Below are positions 46,960-58,979 of a DNA stretch of 64,000 nucleotides, one piece after another. Below the pieces are notes generated by a model. The model was not told where the DNA came from, did not search any database, and saw only the letters and a program-made list of their open reading frames with translations. A program made the translations under genes and the position numbers. The DNA comes from Cavia porcellus (lineage: Eukaryota > Chordata > Mammalia > Rodentia > Caviidae), in NCBI RefSeq assembly GCF_034190915.1, contig NW_026947503.1, forward strand, positions 18,260,532-18,324,531. Reading direction: 5' to 3'. Every line of letters begins with the position of its first letter. Within the stretch, counting starts at the first letter, position 1.

Positions 46960-47465
46960 ATCTTACTGTTTGTTTTTTCTTTTGTAGTTCTGTATTACTT
47001 GTACCCTTACACTGTTTTGCTTTGTTCTGTTTTTTTTTTTTTTCTCTCTTTTTCCTCTTAAAAAAAATAATAGCCACTGCTGATTTAATACCATCTTGTT
47101 TGGAAGTTCTACCAAGCTTTTGTTCTTCTGTCTCCATCAATTTTATCATGTTGTATCTTATTGGATTTTAAAATTTTTTATGGACAAGGAGATAATATAG
47201 TAACCATTATTCGTTTTCTGTTAGTTGGTTTTGAATACTCTGTAATACTTTTGTTCTCTTGAATGGTTTTATACTATCTTGTTATGTTTGATATATAGTG
47301 TATGAAGTTATATTCAAATATTTCAAGGAAAGAGATGCTATGGCAGCTATTGTTATGTTGGGATGTCTTGTGGTGAAACACTATGTTGCTTAAATTGTTC
47401 TGTTCTGATCTGTTTTGTTATGTCCTCTTTTATCTTAATCTTTTAAAAAAATATTAAAATCTAAA
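46960..47465 (+). mobile_element. L1 3'UTR, second sense copy
   Basis: From about 47095 to 47460 this is collinear with 34.55-34.93 kb. GAAGTTCTACCAAGCTTTTG pairs with the unit-1 start. GAATACTCTGTAATACTTTT and CTTGAATGGTTTTATACTAT pair with unit 2, then come a GGCAGCTATTGTT block and an A-rich end. No ORF2 precedes it, so it is a very short 5'-truncated insertion. The left boundary is uncertain. Confidence 0.75.
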
Positions 47466-47707
47466 ACTTTCTACTTTGGTTTCCTCAAACTCAAAGCCTA
47501 TATACTATTGTTGTTTGTACTTGTTGCTTATGCATATATTTGCATGTTTGTTTTATTTGTCTTTTAATGTGTTTACCATTGTTTTATATTTATTTTCTTC
47601 TTATTCATTGAGACTGAATTATAGAGCTTTAGCTACTGCCCAATAAACACAGATGATAAATCTCTTTCTGCTTGTATTTGCATGTGTTTCTTTCATTATT
47701 TCTTACA
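47466..47707. other. Unassigned sequence
   Basis: Nothing recognised. Confidence 0.4.
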
Positions 47708-47790
47708 ACTCTCTCTCTCTCCATATATATATATAGATATAGATAGATAGATAGATAGATAGATAGAGATATATAGATATAGATATATCT
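47708..47790. repeat. (CT)n(TA)n(GATA)n compound microsatellite
   Basis: About 6 CT units, about 6 TA units, then imperfect GATA and GATATA units. Confidence 0.95.
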
Positions 47791-48849
47791 TATTTCAAAA
47801 TATGTAGAGAGTGTATTTTAACTCTTATCCAGGGTACACTTTGATTTAATATTTATTTGACACCTTTTGATTTAGCATATTGTTAAATGAAATAAACTCA
47901 GAATTTTTAAAGTAAAGAATGACAGGAAAATTTTAAAGAAATATTTGTTGCATAAAACTCAAAAATACCAAAATTATTCCATGTGTTGGTTTACGCAATG
48001 ACTTGAAATAAGAGCAAAATGTGCTTTATAATTTTCTGGAGTGATAGCATTCCCTAATGCATAGCATGAATGTGACTAAAATTTCATAAAACTGTAAGTG
48101 ACCAAGTTCTTGTGTAAAACCTTGAAGGTCATGTATTTGCGCTGAGAGAATACATTGTATTGTTTTTTGGAGAGACAGTTTAACTTTACTTTGATTTCAA
48201 TAAATTCTGGACAAAACTACTAAAAATAGTTTTAAAATCTTTTTCAAAATCTCCAACTGTGCTCTGTCTTAATATTGCTTCATTAGTTAGTTAAGATGAG
48301 ACAATCAACATTATTTGAACTCAAAGAGCAAATGGTAACTTTTTAATAGTTTTCCAGATGGATAATGTATGTGGGTGGTAAACTGAGTGAGACAATACAA
48401 AAATTTTAAGAAATCTCTAGATATTTAGGAGAAAAGAAAAGCAAGTATTTTGGACCTAGGAATTCTCTGGGGTAATATACAATCTGGTATCCAACATAAC
48501 ATATATGTACATAGCTATAAATTGTAGCATTTTAGGAAGTGTTAAAGACCTGCATTTATAAAGTAAGTGAAAAATTATCTCTATATTTTATAGCCTATCA
48601 CAAGGGAGTACATTTCATCATTAAACAAGTTTCAAGTACTATTTTTCCTGATTAGATTGCTATTTTGTATTACTGAATACAGTACTGTATTACTGTCATA
48701 AATAGTACCGATTTCCTTAAGAGAAAGGCTATTGATATTAAAGCTAAAAGATTGAATTTTTAAAAATGCCATTCACATGCAATCCAAAGAAATAGAGTTG
48801 AAAGCTAAATGTTTCTCATGGAAATAAGAAATATTCTCTTAATTTCCTG
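47791..48849. other. Unassigned AT-rich sequence
   Basis: No family or exon recognised. Confidence 0.4.
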
Positions 48850-49180
48850 CCCACTAAAGTGTTGCCTTCCCATGTCATTTTAATATGCAGTTAAGCAGAG
48901 GATGGAAATGTTATGATTTATCATGACAGGGGAAATAAAGCAGTAAGAGCAAATCTTATTTAAGCGCGCATCACTGAGTGTGCCTTTTCATTCCCACTTG
49001 ATGACTATCCAGAATCATCCAACAAAAACTGAAAGGTGAGATGCATTAAAAGTGGAAGCCTGGTTTTAGAGCACACTAAAAGCCTGTTGTACTGGGGCTC
49101 TGCAGCCTTCTCCTAAATCACTGACTCCTGGCTGAGACTGGCAAAGGCTTATCATGATTTTTTGTTAAACATCTACACTC
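48850..49180. promoter_or_regulatory. Candidate conserved noncoding block
   Basis: A repeat-free stretch with non-decayed texture: GTCATTTTAATATGCAGTTA, then GATTTATCATGACAGG and a rare CpG pair in TAAGCGCGCATCAC at 48963-48976. No coding frame. The role is inferred from texture alone. Confidence 0.25.
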
Positions 49181-52100
49181 TTTCAACCTTTTAAGAAACC
49201 CGATTCTCCTATCAGGCAACTTTGATTTGAAATTTATCACTAACATTTGCTGAATGAGGGTTCTTGAATCATTTCTTAATAAATCATGTCTCTATTTCTT
49301 CTATAAAATGGAAAAACATAATTATGTCAAGCTAGAAGAGTTTGATGAGCTAATAGATGTAAAACCCTTGATCAGTGCCTAGTAGCTATTATTATCAGTA
49401 TTAGTTTTAATAATGAGATAATATTAACTATGAATTTTAAAAATGTTTATATAAAAGATGAAGAAAACCTTCTAATAGTAGCAACAACAACAAAAAGAAC
49501 ATAGATGAAAAGAAAAACACTTCTTTATTGGAAGAAATGTCCTCAGCTGTAGGCCTTGATCCTTACAACACTCTTAAAAGTAATCCAAAAATGTGTATTT
49601 CAAGACAATGTTACTCTGTAAGAAAATACAGATGGTAAAGATGATTTACTCTGCAATAAGTTTAAAAGTTACTCATTAAAACAAAAAGTCATATATGATG
49701 AAATATCTTCTCCATTTGTAAATTTTTTTTAGTGTTTTATATTTTTCATTCTCTTCACTAGATTTACTTCCTGTTATTAAAAAAATCAAGGTCAAATATG
49801 CTGCCACTGCCTTCAATGAGTAGTTTTTTTTCTGGAAATTCAACAGAGGCAGATTTATTAGTGTGCACATGAATTCTTTAAATTGTTTGAAAAATATTTT
49901 AATATTCAATGGTATATGATTATTTAATTTGATACATTTTTTGCTAGTGTTGACAATTCAATAATTAAATATTTGTGAAGAGTGAGTGGAAGTAAATTGT
50001 GCCCTTTGCAGTGGGTGAAAAAGGTCTTGCGATTAGATTCTGGAAATAATTATGGTATTTAAAGAAAACTCTGAGCATAAAAGCACAGAAAATTCCTACA
50101 AAATGAAAGATTAATTACTGAGCTCACAGTCGCACTGCTAGAGAAGGCCAAAGCTGTTCCCTCCTGCAGTAGTACATTGTGCAAGCCTGTTTTACTTACC
50201 GTTATAATGTTACACATTCAGATACGTTGGTGATGATTAAATGGATTAGTACATATTAAATTTGTTTTATTGTAGCTGCACTAAATAGAACACTTTGCAG
50301 GACTGTATGAGGTGCTTAAGGAATAAAACATAAAGATTGGCCTGATCAGGGAAGAGGAGATAGTGAAGAGGATATTGAAGTCAATAAGTTAAATTTATGA
50401 TGAAAATACTGTTGGGAATACAATGAAGACTCTTCAATTCTAAGCATTATTTTGCTTTATAGGCAACATGGAGAAACATTTAACATTTTTTGTAGGGATG
50501 CCATATGAGTTCTGTGTTTTAGAATGTAACAGAAGCTATACATAATGTGTAATTAGAATGGACAAAGAAGGTGGCAGGACAATCCATTAATTTGACACTT
50601 CTGTACTTATGGCAAAAGGTATTTATATGGATTATCAGCAATACAAAATTAAAATTAAGATATACATAAGCATATACACACATTAAAACTATAATAAATC
50701 AAGAATATAGACACATGCTTCAAAATTATTGAAGGCTCTTTTGTTCCAAAGCCCCGTAGAATATCAAATTTCAGTTAATTCTCACTAAATGTTTATATTT
50801 ATGAATATATTTCATAGTTTCTATTTTACAATTCAAATAGCAAAGTAATAAAAAATTAAAGCAATAAGCTTATAGAACACAGCAAATAATAAACTCAGTA
50901 AGGCTCAGATGCAGACTTTTATCTCCAAATTTTAAAATGCTACCACTCCAAGACTTTTGTGACACAGTATTGGATAAATAAATGTGAAGTGGACAAGGAA
51001 TTTTAAACTCATGGAACAGAGTAGGTCGTGACAATTCTGACAGATGTGGCCAAAGGAAGAGCATATTTTCATAAGAAAATGATAAATCTTACTCTGAGTT
51101 TTAAGTAGGGAGATTACAATAATAAAATATGCCATTGCTTATACAATATAATTATAGCTTTTTTAAGATACACTCTGCAATATGGTACCATTAATACCTA
51201 TCATTGCAATTTTAAATTTAAAGTTTTGAAGACAGTTTGCATATCATGTGCAAGAAGCACTTTGACAAACAGAAAAGTGTAATGTGGTTCAACACGATTC
51301 TTTAATAAAAATGTCTTTGACCTTGCTGAAGACTTTACTTTCAAGAAATGAAAAACAGTCCTTTAATTTATTTATCCAAATTATATGTGAGAATATATAT
51401 CTAAATTCCACCAGTTTTTCTCAGAATAAAGGACTGTTGCAGAGGTGGAAAGTTCTGGTCATCTTCAATAAACAAAGTGATAAAGAAAACAACACAAAGA
51501 ACATAAAGTTAAATGTACTTTTCCTGTTGTGGAGGGAATTTTGAGTCACTAGAACCATTGGATCTCTGTTTTCTTTCTTTGTGTTACATGAGGTATTCTG
51601 TCAAATTTGTATTCTTGCCAAGTCAATTCAGTACAAAATGTAGTATTAGCATAATTTTTTCTCCAAAATATCAATTTTTATTCTTAATACCTAATTCAAT
51701 GAAAGGAAAAGAGCTACAAAAAAACAGAAGCACCAGATTTCCTGATGGTGTGTACAAAATATTAACAAAATATGTTGGGTTCTTTCAGGGTCTCACAGAC
51801 TTTTATTGAGAAGAGTGGATGGTCATGAATGACTTACTGAGAATTTACCAGTAATCTCCAGGGGTGTTCTTGCCAAACATCATCATACGTACCATGCTAC
51901 AGCAAGTGTCATGAGGAATTGTTCATACATCTAGAGAGCTATGGTGGAAATTAAGTCAGTTATAGAATCCTGGGTATTATAATAAAAGAATTTTAAAAAA
52001 TCTAAATTTGGAGCTCCCCTTCTCAACCAGTGAAAGCCTATAGTAGGCTACCACCAACCAGGTTGCCCTCAGCTATAATGTATTGGCCAGGTACCAGCTA

Positions 52101-53079
52101 GATGCTGTATGGACATAACTTCAAGGTCCTTTCCTATTCTCACCATTTCTTCCTTCCTTCTTTGGTATTATGCCATATATGTCCTTTAATCCTATAACCT
52201 CAAAGTTTACATCTGGCATAGTATGTACACACAGCCTCGCACATTCATTCGCAATTTTATTAACCACTCCTCACCAAATCTGGAACTAGCCACGTGTCAA
52301 TTACTGACAGAATGAAGAAATGAAAAATTGATCAAAACTCAGGGGGAGAAGCTTTTTCTTGAAATTTTTTAAACAAAAAGACCTATATAATATACCACAC
52401 TAGCCTTTTTAGGCAGATGATTTCTTTGAGTTTTATTTTTAATATCATTTTAATATGATACGGAAAGCAAAGTAATCATAAACTTTTCTTTGGAAGGCTG
52501 TGATCATCCTGTCAAATTTTATAACGAACGCATTAAAAATTTTATACTTATTATGGACTTTCTGCTTATTATTATTTGTTTTAATTACTTACATCTTGCC
52601 TCTTATACAAGTTTGAAATGGCTTGTGAAAGTACTTTAACAAAACATTTAAATGCTATTTGCATTGAAAAACAAGGAAAGTAAATGTAGTTAGCTGCAGA
52701 TGAAAATATTATAATTATTAGAAATGGAAGCATAAAAGGAAACAATGGAAACAATTTAGATTTTTCAATTTAAAAAACATTTTTAGATTGCTACTACTTA
52801 TTATATATATTACTATTAGTATGTAATCTGTAATAACTAATATTCATCAATTAAGAGGAAGTTACATTTTCTTTTCAAAATTTTCTCTTTTGATGAATGC
52901 AGATGCTGTAGGAGTATTATATTATTTTTATAATTTCTAAAAAAGAAAACGGTTAAGATCATTCTAATTTCTAATAATACAACACTTAATAGGAAATTAG
53001 CAGGTTAGACTATAAACATTTCACCAGTTAAACCACAATATTTTTGACACTTTGGAAAAGTAGACTTTCTTTTTTCAGT
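49181..53079. other. Unassigned AT-rich sequence
   Basis: A long stretch without recognised genes or repeats. Short frames at 50870-51135 (-), 51284-51544 (+) and 51513-51809 (+) have no recognisable family. Confidence 0.4.
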
Positions 53080-53200
53080 TTTTGTTTTTATTAGTACATG
53101 TTTTCAACACATAATGATTGCATTCCTCATGGGGATTTGGAGCATGTACGTGCTACATTCAATTTTATTAGTATGTTTTGACAGTTGAATGTCCATTTCC
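53080..53200 (-). mobile_element. Older L1 3' end, antisense fragment
   Basis: TTTTTATTAGTACATGTTTT, then CAACACATAATGATTGCATT and GAGCATGTACGTGCTACATT match the start of the 44.99-kb antisense L1 end. The homology stops soon after. Confidence 0.6.
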
Positions 53201-56200
53201 AGCGATGTAAAAATTGCAAAGTATGTTAATGAGAATTAGAAGGAAACCAACCTATAGCAGATGTTCGCAAGATTTTTTTCCTCCTACTTAGAACATAACC
53301 AACATATGGAACAGCCTATCAGGCACAATTGCTGAGGCAAAACACAAGGATCATTCAAGAAACAATTATATTCTATTCTAAAGAAATGGAATACTTAAAA
53401 AGGATGAGTCCTGATGGGCCTATATTCCTGATGAGCAAATAGCTCTCTCTAAACTCTTTATGAGACTGTTTTCATTTGAATGTAAATATACCCCAATATA
53501 CTATATCAAGATGGGGGAGTGCTGGGGAGATTTTCTTCCTCTGCAGCAGAGGGGAGTATGTTAATAATATTTCATGTTTATGCTGTGAAGTGCCCACATG
53601 TGGTAACTTGTTTCATTCCTTTTGATACTGACAAAGAGAAGATTTTTCTGAACTTATGTTCTTTACACATTTCCCTGATGTTTAATAGAAAAGAGCAGAA
53701 TTTTTTGTTTGAAATTAATTATCAACAGATAATTAATTTTAATTCCAATTAATTCCAACAGATAATTTGGAAATATTTGCATATTTCCAGACACAAACTC
53801 TGTAATGTATTAAGAAATAAATTAGACAAAAAAATTTTAGTGAGTAAATAAAAGTCACGAATTTATAGGGCAGATTACAATGTAAGTTCATGTATGAAAG
53901 TCCAAAAGATCAGAACTTTGTGACTCAATGTCATTTTTATACTAGATTGTTCTTTATGTTCACATATTTATTAGTGCATATTGGTACACAGATTAATGAT
54001 TTTCAGCTTTGCAGCTTTATACACGCATGGAATCTTTGCACCTAACTCTGGTGTAAGATAACTGGTCATCCCTTCAAAAACGTTCATTTTGTGTTCTTTT
54101 CTTTTTCACATTTGAAAAAATTCCCTATTTTAATGTGATAAACAATTTTCTTTCATTTTTAAATGTATCTTTAGGAACCCATGTTTACTACCATCCTAGA
54201 GTAAAGAAGGTATTTGTTTTATCTTTTATGTCTCTCTAGGATACAAATACTTGGTTGTGCAGTGCATATTATAAAGCTGTATATCATTCTATTTTCCAAA
54301 AGTAAAAATTAATGTGTTTTTTAGCTTAGATATGCTAGTAATATCCCAAGACTTTTTATCCTCTCCAGTGACTATTAATTGTTCTTTTTCTTTTACCCTT
54401 AAAAATTATCTCTTCATAATTTTAAGATCAATATGCATCACTGACATAGTGTTTAAACAGTATAAACATCAAGAAAATAGTATTTACAGATAAATGATAT
54501 TTAATGTTTATTAAATCTATCAATTTAAATATAATTTTAATGAGTGTTGTTTCCATATCAATCATAAATTATGGCATGAAAGTGAAAATATTATTTTACA
54601 CATTTTGCAGTCCACTTTTGGTTGCTACTAAGTAAAATTGAACCAGACTAAAATAGAGACAATAGAAAAAGATGAGTATATTTTCTAAGTGATTTTAAAT
54701 GAATCTGCTAGGTGTACTTATGTACACTATTTAGAAATAAAGAGAAGAAAGTTTGGCTTGGAATATTCTGTCAAAATTATATGTAGATGTATCTCCAAAT
54801 TATAAATTAATCTCTTAAAGAAAGATACTATAACATTTAAAAACTCTGTTAAAACGCTATGTCTCAGGCAGATAGCTGCTTATCATGAAATGTATGTAGA
54901 CTAGAGATTAATTGTTAGTGCAAATTTGTTTAGCATACTGATGTACCCTGCACACGCCTTTATTTTATTAAGCTTCTACAAATTAAATGCCGACTCTAGA
55001 GTGACAAACTTTAAGACAGTCCTTGAACATTTGCTTCTAACAATTTAAATCTAGTTTGGGGCTATGAAATGTAGTCCTTTAGGGCCTCCTTTTTCCCACC
55101 TACAAAGACCCAGTAACTTGATGACCTTTAACTATTAATTGCAATGCATTTACATATTCCTCTGTGTGAATACTTTGGCTTATGATACACAATCAAAACA
55201 CACATACATGCAGGCAATGTCAAATGTGGCGTAAATGTTGTTTCCAATCGATCTTCATACCCTTAACAATATTGAGGTAGCATAATGCAAACTATTTTAT
55301 CTTAATCAAATATTTTTCAGCTCACACACATCAGACAAAGGAAAGCTGACCAGTTTAACTCCAGCGTGACTGAAGTGATGCAGCCAGGATGACCCTCACC
55401 AGGACTAATCAGAAGTCAGGATCATACCCTGAAATCTCTAGGACTCTTTAATCAGATCATGATAAACGCAGGTTTCCTTGGAGAGGACAAGGAGATGGGA
55501 CGCATCATTTGAGTTCTGTGGCCCTGAAGTAATGAGTGTGTGTCCCTGGAAGAGACGCTGTCTATACCAACCGCAAGACTCAAAGCTATTGAAAGTAGAG
55601 TGTGTTCCTGTCTCTGTAGAGACACAGAAAATCTTGTGTGGGCCAGCATAGGTGAAAGCAGTTAAACTTATTCCTAGTTCTTCAGAAACTAACAGAGATC
55701 CATACTTATGGCCTAAAGATTCTTCTATAAAGTAGACTTTGATGAGATTTGTTAGTATCTATCAGAATTTTAAAAATTGTTCAGTGGTCATTTTTTTTTC
55801 CAGATTGATCTAGTGTTTCTTTTGAAACATCTTTAAATGTCTGTACCTTTGAAAAAAAGGAAGACAATGAATATAAACATTTTTCTTCTCTAAATTAGAG
55901 GTTGGCATAAATCTAGGCACTAATAATCCTTCAGTTGCCTTTGGAGCATTCATTTAGGATTAAAATCAGTAAATAATGGAGGTTTCTCATAGGTTTTCAG
56001 GTTTTTCAATACATATCATTCAGATGATAGTAAGTTTCCTATGAGAAACATCAATTATCGAGCTCAGGTAGCAAAACCCCTCAACTCCAAGTCTTAGGCT
56101 TTGGAGCCTTTTGATTTGAGTTGATTAGAATTCACATAAAATTCACGTCTCTTCATTATCAAGATAAATTTGAATATAGTCTTCCATATCTGTTTAAATT

Positions 56201-57639
56201 TGTTGATTTTTTTGACATTAAACATGAAAAGCAAACACATGATTCAGCAAAAAAATTTTTACTCTAGTATTTTTAATTTCAATAAAATAAATTACTGTGA
56301 AATGGTACAAAGATAATTTTATTTTATTAAAACAAACCAGATTAAACTCTAAATTAATATAAATGCAAACAAAATAGGAGTTTTGTAGTGCACATTCAGC
56401 ATTAAAATCAAGTCAATGTGAATATTAGGTGTATAAAAATAAAATATAAATTCAAACAAAGTTATAATGTTAATGCAATGTGGCAATTTTATCAATAAAA
56501 CTCCATTACCAATTACAGTTTGATACCATCAATAATAATGAAGAAAAGGAAAGGATTTTTTTGAAAATGGCAGAGTATACCACTTATATATGGCATGTTT
56601 AGCACAGCCTTTCTCTGTTGGTAACTTTATGTCAGAAACTGAGATCACTGGCCCTTTGCCTGACTCAATAACATGAATTTATTCAATTTTCTCCTATTCT
56701 TTCTTGTAACTACAAGAAAATATGTGTGTTAGGAAGCACAGTTTTACTGATGTCATATTAAACCCAGTTGAAAATTCCACCACTAAAATTTTCGTGGTTC
56801 TTTGAAGTAGTTCAGCCAATCTGACAGAATATTATTGATTTTCTCTTTTGTGTGTTTGAGGTAGCAGGAAGCGCACTGCTTGCATGATAGCTTCATTCCT
56901 GATCCTGTTAAAGAATAGCCACATCACTCCTACCCATCCTGGAAAAACATTTGATGATTTATTGGTTACCTATTTTCCCAAGTTATCTATTTATATTACT
57001 CATGGAAATAAATCATTTCTCTGTAAGTTGCTATTGCAATGACAATTACACATTTATGGTCAGAGACCCTGTGACATGGAGAGCCACAGTATCCCCACCC
57101 TACCTTCTCCCATCTTCCTCACACACTGATTCTGAGTCATTTCAAAACCTTGAAAAGAGAAGCAATTGTTCAGAATGTTTGTTTTGAGAACATTTGGCTA
57201 ATCTCTGAAATGCAATACAAACCTTACCAATAAGAATCTTTGTATACATTCATCCAAGAGCAAAAGTCAGCACTATATTCAGGAACTGTGAAGTTCTTTG
57301 CACTGATGTTCCTTAGGTTTCTAACTTGTACAAACAGAATATGTATTTTTTTTTCAAGTCTTTCTGTGATTATGCAAATATTTTCTTACAAGTAAATATG
57401 TGTGCAGAGAAATATACAAATCATAAGTGTGCATCTCAAATACCTTTTACACCCTGAAAGTATGCATATAATCTGCACTCAGATTAAATCTCAGTACTTA
57501 GTAAACCCCAAGAGCACCATCCCTCTCTTCAAAGTTATTTCCTATAAACTAATTTAAGAAAGTAACAGGCTGTCTGCTTCTCATAGCATGAACTGATTTT
57601 GCCTGAATTTATACCTAATGAATCATATAACGTGGTTTT
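53201..57639. other. Unassigned AT-rich sequence
   Basis: No gene or repeat family recognised. A local duplication of CAACAGATAATT lies at 53723-53734 and 53757-53768. A less AT-rich stretch at about 55320-55680 (with a 65-codon minus frame) is unidentified. Confidence 0.4.
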
Positions 57640-58000
57640 TATCATCTGGTTTCTTCCACACTGTGTTATGTGGAGTGTATTTAATTTCTTGGTCTAGCTT
57701 GAATGGTTTACTTATATGATTGCCTGGTATCTGCTGATTTATTTTTGTTTCTTTGTTCATTGTGTTATAACACTAGGACAGCTGCTACAGGAATCTACTT
57801 ATCCCTGTTATTTTTACTTATGGTTTCTTTCTTCTAGTAATTAGTCTTGCTAGGGACTAGAAATATTGATATCACTTTTTGACTGGCCAACTGTTTATTA
57901 TACTGATGTTCTCTATAGAATGATTGTTTTCTCTTTCACGGAAATCTGTACTTATTTTCATTTATTTATTCCTTTCAATTTCTATGAATTTGACATACTC
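57640..58000 (-). mobile_element. Possible ancient L1 ORF2 fragment, antisense
   Basis: A weak order of matches (TTTTTGACTGGCCAACTGTT, then a TTTTCATTTATTTATTCCTT block) recalls the antisense of L1 between the endonuclease and RT domains. Very diverged. Confidence 0.3.
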
Positions 58001-58149
58001 TAAAAATTATCTTTATGTGAAACTCTAGATCATGAATCATGAAAAAAGCCTAAAAAATGAGCATGCATTTTTGTCTTTCATATATACATAGGTATTTCTA
58101 TATGTATAATGTATAATATAAAACTTTTCTTAATATCAATTTGAAATTT

Positions 58150-58235
58150 AATTTCTTTCTTTCTTTCATGATTTAGAATTTCATAATCTTCTCTGTCTCC
58201 CTCTCTTTCTTTCTCTCCCTCTCTCTCCCTGCCTC
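58150..58235. repeat. CT-rich low-complexity tract
   Basis: Imperfect CTTT, CT and CCCT runs, the densest at 58187-58235. Confidence 0.85.
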
Positions 58236-58316
58236 TAATATTCTTGTGCTATGGATGGAACCCCAGCTCTTACATATGCTAAACGGGCATTCTTCCCAAA
58301 CTGCTAGGCCATCTAG
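58236..58316 (-). mobile_element. ID/dID-like SINE, antisense, diverged
   Basis: After the pyrimidine tract (its probable tail) comes GTGCTATGGATGGAACCCCA (reversed B-box region), then ACATATGCTAAACGGGCATT. The A-box end is degenerate (AACTGCTAGGCC). The 77-codon frame 58246-58479 starts inside it and is not a gene. Confidence 0.5.
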
Positions 58317-58931
58317 TACTGCTAGTACTGGAATTTACCAATTTCTGTTACTGTTATTTATAATTTCTTTATTTAAATGGCTTGACTTACTAGAGGATTA
58401 TTTGTTTCATTTATTGATATCTTCTATGTGCTATTCACATCACCATTCTAGTTTCTGTAAGTTCTTGTTTTCTGAATGACTTTTTCAACAGTACATGACC
58501 CTCCTTCTGAAAAGCTTAGGATTGTCCAGTTGTATTTCTATCGCTACAGGAAAGGTATCTTCATTTAAGTTGAGACTTTCAGCATGGGTTAGGCAGAGGA
58601 CTTGGTGCTGAATTTCACAAATGCAATACTTCACACATCCTGATTAATTCATATGTGTTAATTGCATTGTTTTCACCTTCTTTGTCATTGCATGCATATA
58701 CGTGCACTACTCCTCTCTAATAGGTTTAAACAAAACATTAAGAGATCACTATCCTTGAAGATTTTCTTTTATTTTTCATTATCAAATTTCACTTAATATA
58801 CCGTAAAGTGACTGGGAAACAGTAATCAGTCTTTCCTTGCTATCTGTGTGGCTAATGATAATGCATCCAGAACACATTAATTGGTATTGTTAATGATAGA
58901 ATTTTCATGAATTTTATTTTGGCTTTTCTTT

Positions 58932-58932
<1 letters not shown>
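58317..58932. other. Unassigned sequence
   Basis: Nothing recognised. Confidence 0.4.

Positions 58933-58978
<46 letters not shown>
58933..58978. repeat. 46-base T tract
   Basis: An uninterrupted run of 46 T, possibly the poly(A) tail of a minus-strand retroposon. The sequence to its right is not a family I recognise. The length may be imprecise, since homopolymers of this size are error-prone. Confidence 0.9.
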
Positions 58979-58979
<1 letters not shown>

